From: Auxenochlorella pyrenoidosa
Lineage: Eukaryota; Chlorophyta; Trebouxiophyceae; Chlorellales; Chlorellaceae
Reading direction: 5' to 3'
Assembly (NCBI GenBank): GCA_001430745.1
Contig: KQ482032.1
Coordinates: forward strand, 999,906-1,024,003
DNA: 24,098 nucleotides
The notes beneath the pieces were generated by a model. It saw only the letters and a program-made list of their open reading frames with translations. It was not told where the DNA came from and ran no database searches. A program made the position numbers and the translations under genes. The stretch's first letter is position 1, and each line of letters starts with the position of its first letter. Positions 17,897-24,098 of this stretch are shown piece after piece.

Positions 17897-20800
17897 ATGT
17901 GGCCCACAAACCCAGGCGACGGCAGCTTCGCAGGCGCCACCTCCGCCGCCGCCACCACCACCGTCACGCTGAACGAGGAGCAGCGTCAGGCGGCGCACGC
18001 GCCTTTGGACGAGGCGCTGGCGGTAGTTGCCGCCGCAGGCACGGGCAAGACGACCACCATGCTTGAGCGCTGCGTCTACATGGCGTCGCAGGCGAGCCTC
18101 TCTCCTGCCGTTGTCCAGTGGGCTGTCTCACCTGCTGCTGCACAGCAGATGGAAGTTCCTACCGCGCCCACTCGATACCCTTGCACAGGGCATACATCCC
18201 GAGAGCATCCTGGTGCTCACTTTCTCACGCAAGGCCCAGGCAGAGGCCCAGTCGCGTTTGGCATCTGTGCCGGGCCTCAGCGGCGTCGAGGTCCACACCT
18301 TTCACGGCTGGTCCTGGCAGCTAGTGAAGCGGTTCTGGCAGGAGCTAAGCTTTGCACGGCCGCCCACGCTGATCACATCCGAAGAGCAGCTGCTGGCGCT
18401 GATACGGGACTGCCTCGTGTGAGCCACCGGCTGTCACTGTTTGGCGGGGGAGACTTCTGGGCACCTCCTGGGCATGATCTGGCGCTGCTCTGCGTTCCAG
18501 GGGCAGCACGAGCTGGCACTCTCACGGCTGGCCTAGCTTCAACCCTAACCTCCCTGCCTGTCGCCTGCCTTCCCTTATCTCCTGCAGGTGGGACAGGTTG
18601 GCTGAGGTGCAGGCCGCCATGCGCAGCTGGCTCTTCCTGCCACCTTCATCTGGCTGGCCCGACATTGCAGCAGCCGCGGCGGAGCGGCATGCGGGCCTGT
18701 ATTCTGCTGCCGTGCACGCTGCGCTGGAAGCGCACCGGGAGGCGGGGCAACCAGGCAGCTGGGCGGGGCTGACGCCCAGGGAGGCAGCAGCAGCGCCCCT
18801 GGGCTCGCTGCCGCCGCTCCTGCAGATGCTGCTTCTGCTGGAGCTGCATGCCGCGCTGCAGAGTCGCTTTGGCGGCACGGGCGGTGACGAGGCCGGCAAC
18901 GATGGCGCGCTCGAACTGCTGGCTGCTGCAAGCAGGGCGCCCGCCTTTCTCAGGTACAGGTACAGGGCCGGGCATCAGCAGCCAGTGCATCAAGCCATCA
19001 CGGCAGCATGCAGAAGCTGAATACAGCTCCTGCATGCTGCACAGGGTTGAAGAACAGCATGCTCTGCAGTGCTTTACTCTTGCACACGGCTAGTCCCGGC
19101 ATCCAAGCTCACTGCTGCCATCTGCCCGGCTGCTTTTTTGTTCGTCTAGCTGGATGGAGGCCGAGAAGCGGCAGGGCCGGATGCCAGACGGCGACGCGTA
19201 TGCCGCTTTGTGCGCGGCGCAGCATGCGTCCTGGGGCCGCCTCAGCGAGGCTGCCGAGCGCCACCGCCGCTTCCTGCACATGGCCGCGGCCTGCCAGGCC
19301 GAGCAGCAGCGGCTGTGCCTGGCGTCCCTGTCCGACCTGCTGCTGCTGGCACGGGCGCTGCTGCGGCGTGGCGGCGAGGCGCTGCGGTGGGCTCGCTCTC
19401 GCTGGAGCCACGTGCTGGTGGGGCCTGGCGCCAGCTGGGGCAGGGGGCTGAACATCTGTGGAGGGCGTTGGCCTGCTGCATGTGTCGCGCAATCACAACC
19501 AGAGGCCAGCAGCCGGCGCTTTGGCTGCTTATATGACCTGCCTGGCTCTGCCTGCCATTTGATTAAATACAGGTTGACGAGTTTCAAGACACAAGCCCCA
19601 GCATGGTGAGTGTGTGCTGCCAAGACTAGAAGCACAGCACAGCCTGCCGGAGGTGGGGCGAGCCGTGGCAAAGCCGTGTGCAGGAAGAAGCATGTGGGCC
19701 TGCATGCGTGCAAGCTGCCGACCCTATGGCGCCTGCTTGGCTCCTCCCCTCCGCCCCTGATGGAGCGCTGCATGCGCCCGCCTGCCCCGCCTGCCTGCAG
19801 CTCGACTTGCTGAAGCTGCTGATGGGGGAGCGGCGCTCCATCACGGTGGTGGGAGATGTGAGCCGACTGGGAGCAGAGGTTCAGCTCAACTGAAGGTCGC
19901 CTCCCTGGGGGAACGCATCCTGAGGTGGTGCCGGTTCAGGCACCTTCTGCAAGTCAGCCACGCGTGCTTCCAAGCCAACCGCATGCGCCTCTGCCTTCCA
20001 CTGGCTGCTGGGACCCCCGGGTGCAGGACGATCAGGCCATCTTCTCCTTCATAGCCGCCGTGCCCGCCATCTTCCGCCTCTTCTGCGAGCATTTTGACGC
20101 TCGCCAGCTGTGCCTGCAATCCAACTTCAGGTGGCTGCGGGGGGAGGGGGGGGGGGGGGGGGCAGCCCCTGCCGCTGCACCCTGCTGCCGCCGCTGCATG
20201 CATGCGGTGCACATGGGCTGTGCATTGCATTCATGTGAATTTTCCCTGAACTCCCTCCCTCGGCCGCTGCGGCAGGTCTAGCGCTGCCGTGTGCGCCTTT
20301 GGCAGCTCGCTCCTGCGCGATAACCGCGGTCGTGCAGCTGACAAGCTGCTGCTGCCTGCCCGGGCTGGCCCGTGCGCCCCCGTGAGCGTGCGGCAGTTTG
20401 TCAGCGCGGCGCAGGAGGCAGAGGCGCTGGCCTGCGAGGTGGACAAGCTGTGGCGGCGGGAGGGCGTGCCGCTGCGCCGCATGGCGGCGCTGTTCCGATG
20501 CCTGCGCCTGCAGGGCACGGCGCCGCACGCGTCTCTGATGGCCGCGCTGCGACGGTGAGTTGGGGGACAGGTCGTGCCAGCGTGCCGCATCACCAAGCTC
20601 TCAAAGCGCTCCCAAGTTGCAGCTGTGAGCACATCTCAATCTCAACTCTCATTGCACATGCAGGCGGGGCATCCCATATGAGGTGGTGGGGCAGAGCCGC
20701 CTTGCAGAGGACGAGGGCGTGGCGGTGCTGATCAGCTAGTGAGCTCGGGGATGCTGCTGCATGCCGGCAGCCCTGTGTGCTTGCCCAGCCTGCCATGCGC

Positions 20801-22754
20801 TTGTGCGTCTGCCTGCCACCAGACAATGCACCCGCCTGCTCAGCTCCCTTATGACTGCGGCTCTCAATGGCCGTCACCCATGCCTGCAGCCTGGCGCTGG
20901 TTGCCAACCCCGCCTGCGACCCGGCGTTCGAGGCGGTGCTGCAGCAGCCGCACCATGGCCTAGGTAAGGCCCCATGGCAAGCACAGTAGCCATAGCAAGG
21001 CTCTCCTCACCAGCCAATCGGGCTGTATGTCAGGCTACCCTGCTCTACCCTGCTCACCAGGCTCGCTCTCTGCTGCACTCTGCAGGCCAGGACGTGCACG
21101 GCGCAGTGGCGCAGCAGCGGCATGCGGCGCGCCTGGCGGGCCATGCGCCGCCCAGCCTGTTTGAGTGTGCAGAGCTGCTGTGCACCCAGGCGGCTGCAGC
21201 TGACGTGGCAGGAGAGGAGAGTGACGGGCCAGCTGACAGTGTCCAGGCGCCGAGCAGCCGACAGCTGGCGGAGCTGGTGGGCCTGCTGCCCAGGTCTGAC
21301 GTGGAAGAGCTGCGCCGGCTGGTGGGGCTGCTGAGGGGCATGCAGCAGGTTGTGGGGCGGGAGCCACTGCCGCAGGCGGTGCGCCGCGTGCTGCACGAGA
21401 GCGGCCTGGCGGCCTGGGTGCAGCGCCAGCAGGCGGCGGCAGCGCTGGCCGACGAGGGCAGCGACGAGGCCAGCCAGAATGCTGCAGGGCAGGGGGGCGG
21501 CGAGCAGCTGCCGCCGCGGCTGCGCAGCGTGGTTCTCAAGGCGCAACAGCTGGCGGAAGAGTGGCAGCAGCAGGGCAGCCAGGTCGCAGTGCCGGGCAGC
21601 GACAGCTGGTCAGGCTGGCTCGAGGGCGGCTCCCAGGGTAATGGCGAGGAGGCGGCCTCTACATTGCAGCAGCAGCAGGGAGTGGAGCTGGTCAGGGAAC
21701 TGCTGGTGCGGCTGGCCCCCGAAATAACGGTCGACAGCGCTGCGGATGTGGCAGGGGCGGGCAGTTGTGCGCAGCAGCAATGCGGCGCGGACCCTGGCGC
21801 CTTCACCATCAGCACCATCCATGCGGCAAAGGGCCTGGAGTGGGAGGTGGTGCTGCTGCCGTCGGTGTGCGACGGCCACCTGCCGGTGCCGTACCGCCCC
21901 AGCGCGCTGCAGCAGGCGGCGGGTGCTGCCGGCGGCTGCGGCGGCGGCCAGCCGCCCGACCATGGCGCCGCGGCACGGGCGCACTACGAGGAGGAGCGGC
22001 GCCTGTTCCATGTGGCCGCCACGCGCGCCAGGGACCTCCTGCTGGTGTCGTATGTGCAGCCCGTGCCGGCGGGGGAGGCGGCGGGGGAGGGGTGCCAGCT
22101 GTCGGGTGCGCTGGGTGGGGTGCTGGGGGGCTTGAAGCGCAGAGAGAGGGGATGCATGTTGCGGTGCTCAACCGCGCCCACCACCTCAGAGCCTGCCCGG
22201 CTGACCCACCCATGTCACCCCTGCAAACCCATCGCTGCCTGTCCCGCCTGGCCTCCCTGGCGCTCCTTCTGCGCCTTGCAGACGGGCTCTCCCAGGCGGG
22301 CTTTGCAGCATCGCAGCAGCAGAAGCAGCAGCAGGGAGGGGGGAGCGAGGATCCCAGCCAGCTGCCGCGCTGCTCCTCAATTTTGGCCGCCACGCTGCGC
22401 CGCATGCACCGCGAGCGGGCCGACCCAAACGGCACTCTCCTGAGCTTTGAGGGGCGGCTACCTGAGCAAGACTTCCCTGGGCTCTGGAGGCCACTGGCAG
22501 AGGTGGCGTGTCGGGCAGAGCGGTCAGACGCAGCCCAGCGCAGCGTGCTGGCGGCTGCAGACTGCAACAGCCAGCCCGGGCCTGCCAGCGACCGGCCCAG
22601 CCTGGCAGAGCAGTGCCGGCAGCGGCTGGCAGCCAAGGGGGCTGGGACAGGCGGCAGGGGTGGCAGCAGTGTCAGGACCGCAGGCGTGGCCAAGCGCACT
22701 GGGCCAGGCCGCGGACGACCGCTCAGAGCAGCAGCATCGGCAGAGCCAGGATGA
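17897..22754 (+). CDS. SRS2: UvrD/Rep-family superfamily 1 DNA helicase, Srs2-like
   Basis: Twelve exons in phase: 17897-18091, 18189-18418, 18588-18953, 19150-19417, 19573-19605, 19801-19857, 20027-20130, 20276-20554, 20664-20738, 20890-20963, 21086-22105 and 22282-22754, giving about 1,057 residues. SF1A helicases translocate 3'-5' on single-stranded DNA using ATP; Srs2 types strip recombinase filaments. Motifs in order: Q (LNEEQRQA, 25-32), I (AAAGTGKTTTM, 45-55), Ia (ILVLTFSRKA), II (VDEFQDTSPSM, 354-364, an exon of its own), III (VVGDDDQAIFSF), IV (LQSNFR), V (TISTIHAAKGLEWEVVLLP, about 800) and VI (EEERRLFHVAATRARDLLLV, about 865). All the key residues of an active helicase are present. 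Intron 1 uses a GC donor (CAG/GCGAGC). Between motifs IV and V is a long Gln/Ala-rich 2B-type insertion. The exon 11 donor could be 22105 or 9 nt later. The C-terminus ends basic (GRGRP). No targeting peptide is obvious. Confidence 0.88.
20142..20162 (+). repeat. Intronic G-rich homopolymer tract
   Basis: GGGGGAGG is followed by about 14 consecutive G just after the exon ending at 20130 in the helicase gene. It is intronic, 12 nt past the donor, and may form a G-quadruplex or be a length-variable or mis-sequenced run. Confidence 0.7.
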
Positions 22755-23241
22755 CAAAACTGCCAAGTGGGTTTGCTTCACCTGCAATTTACGTCAGCGA
22801 ATTGCTTCAATCCGATCCCCTCATCACTGCAGTTTAGATCGTGCGTTACAGATCTTGTTGGTCATGGCAGGTGCATTCAATTAAAGTCGCAGTGCGGCCA
22901 AACGGCGTGCCTGGAGGGAGACAGCAGGAGGAAAGCGGCAGCTGGAAGGGAGACAGGCAGAGAGAAGAGAGGGGTAGGGGGGCACAACGGGGCCAAGAAT
23001 AGGGTAAAACAAGGCGGGATGGGAGGAACACGATTGTGCAAGGGTCCACAGAAATGGTGGTAGCGGAGGCCACCCCCTGGGCTGGCCCGGGCTGGGGCAT
23101 CGCATGCAGGCTGGGGCGTGGCAAGGCAGGAGCGCTTCCACGCCTCTGCCTGCTGGCTGCCGCCATGTGTGGGAGGCCACGCGCCGCCAGCGCCAAGCAG
23201 CGGCGTCAGCAGCTGCGCCGCACGTGCTGCTGCGGCCCGCC
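22755..23241. other. Shared 3' region of convergent helicase and Erv-type genes
   Basis: 487 bp lie between two stop codons. 22910-23000 is purine-rich (runs such as GGGAGACAGGCAGAGAG) on the + strand. An ATTCAATTAAAG stretch at 22875-22886 could serve as a 3'-end signal of the helicase mRNA, though this is not a confirmed algal signal. No coding exon is supported. Confidence 0.4.
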
Positions 23242-23836
23242 TCAGCCCTGCTTGCCCAGCTCCACCTTTTTGGTGATCCTGTTCACCTGGTGCACCATGC
23301 CGTCGATGATGCCGGCCACTGCGGGGGCGTGGGCGCGCACAGGAGAGAAGCTGGCTCAGAGCAGGGTGGGGGCGCGCTGCTAGCAGGCTGTGCAGGGGCT
23401 CATGTGAACAGCGAGGAAAAAGGCCCGCGGATCAGCTCTTGCTCACACAGAACCCGTCCCTGTGCGTTCCCCAGCCCCTGGGGCGCCCCGCCGGGCCAGC
23501 AACGGGGGCCAGGCGGGCAGGCGGCGCCGCATGCAGCCCCGGCAGCTGCCCTTACCGGTGAAGACGCCTCCCACCACCGCGCAGATGGCGGTGAGGAACT
23601 TGTACCACTGCTTGGGCTGCTCCGTCACTACTATCTGCAGGTGGGGGATGGTGGATCACAGCGCTGTTCGAGGGCGAGCTGTCGCGGGGTCGTTCCGTGG
23701 GCTGTCCGAGCCACGCTGCATGTCACGCAATCACAAGGGTCTGGAGGTCAGCTCCACCTCTTTTCCCAGCCTCAAACCCCCACCTGAATGGGCGACATTT
23801 TGTATGTGAATTTGGCGCTGGCGTGGTCATCGCCGC
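23242..23836 (-). CDS. Erv41/Erv46 family ER-Golgi cargo receptor (ERGIC3-like), C-terminal fragment
   Basis: Three terminal exons join in phase: 23836-23784, 23634-23556 and 23318-23242 (stop TGA). They code for the last 69 residues: ASAKFTYKMSPIQ, then IVVTEQPKQWYKFLTAICAV, a hydrophobic VVGGVFTVAGIIDGMVHQ and the end RITKKVELGKQG. The Y.(M/L)SPI...TE...FLT.(I/V)CA(I/V)(V/I)GG.FTVAGIID pattern is the conserved final lumenal strand plus second transmembrane helix of Erv46/ERGIC3 proteins. These cycle in COPII/COPI vesicles between ER and Golgi (family knowledge). Plant PDI-C proteins share the same C-terminal domain, so a PDI-C-type fusion cannot be excluded without the N-terminus. The exon at 23836 starts in mid-codon, so further exons lie upstream, outside the window or not resolved in 23837-24098. 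The cytosolic tail lacks a classical KKxx ending. Confidence 0.77.
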
Positions 23837-24098
23837 CTGGCAAGGGGTGGGGTTGGAGGTGAGAGGCGTGCACATGGGGTTACAGGTCGAGGCCGCCAGG
23901 GATGAGGCGCCAGCAGCCGGTGCCGCTCTGCTTTCTCACAACTTTAAGGCGATCCCTCCGCAGGAGGCCCACAGCAAGGACCCTTGCCCGGCAATGCCTC
24001 ACTCGGCCCTCCAGCGGCCTCCAGAAACCTGGACCCCGCGCGCCGTGCCCCACCGCCCCGCCCCGCCGCTCCGGCCCCCGCGGCCCAGCCGCCCGTCC
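23837..24098 (-). other. Unresolved intron or edge sequence of the Erv-type gene
   Basis: No exon of the Erv-type gene could be placed by phase here. The last 60 bases are strongly C-rich on the + strand with few T, a strand skew not seen elsewhere in the window. It is probably intron, but an exon at the very edge cannot be excluded. Confidence 0.35.

Overview
The window looks like nuclear DNA of a green alga, most likely a Chlorella-clade trebouxiophyte (inference). The base composition is very GC-rich. The genes are split by many short introns of about 65-390 nt, with donors mostly GTGAGC, GTGAGG or GTGGGC and acceptors mostly TGCAG. Coding sequence is rich in Ala, Gln and Gly. The recognisable products are eukaryotic: a mitochondrial ribosomal protein, a U1A-type snRNP protein, an Srs2-like helicase, an Erv41/Erv46-type cargo receptor and a fasciclin-domain secreted protein. 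No prokaryotic operon, rRNA, tRNA, CRISPR array or transposon was found.

I reconstructed ten protein-coding genes by chaining exons whose reading phase is continuous across GT-AG introns, plus two GC-AG introns. In order: (1) <255-1635 (+), mitochondrial ribosomal protein mS35, 5' end missing; (2) 1937-4447 (-), secreted FAS1 protein with Cys-rich modules; (3) 4764-5296 (+), small unrecognised protein, possibly starting at 4597; (4) 5532-9779 (-), very large Gln/Ala/Ser-rich protein; (5) 10008-12009 (+), TrmA/RlmD-type RNA m5U methyltransferase with Fe-S cysteines; (6) 12281-13186 (-), dephospho-CoA kinase; (7) 13808-14940 (+), Ala-rich protein with a glycine-zipper hairpin; (8) 15446-17496 (-), U1A/U2B'' snRNP protein with two RRMs; (9) 17897-22754 (+), UvrD/Srs2-like DNA helicase in 12 exons; (10) 23242->23836 (-), C-terminal end of an Erv41/Erv46 (ERGIC3-like) protein, 5' end off the window.

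The strands alternate perfectly (+ - + - + - + - + -). Every promoter region is therefore shared head-to-head and every 3' region tail-to-tail. The genes do not form one pathway. They are mostly housekeeping functions (mitochondrial translation, RNA modification, CoA synthesis, splicing, recombination control, ER-Golgi traffic) mixed with three lineage-specific or unrecognised proteins (genes 3, 4 and 7).

The most curious signals are two adjacent dyads sharing a CCGTGC/GCACGG core in the gene 4/gene 5 promoter, the Syntaxin-17-like glycine-zipper hairpin in gene 7, the prion-like gene 4 protein with CAG and 27-bp repeats, and two GC-AG introns. I see no convincing new multi-gene system. All exon structures are my own phase-based reconstructions and have not been checked against transcripts.
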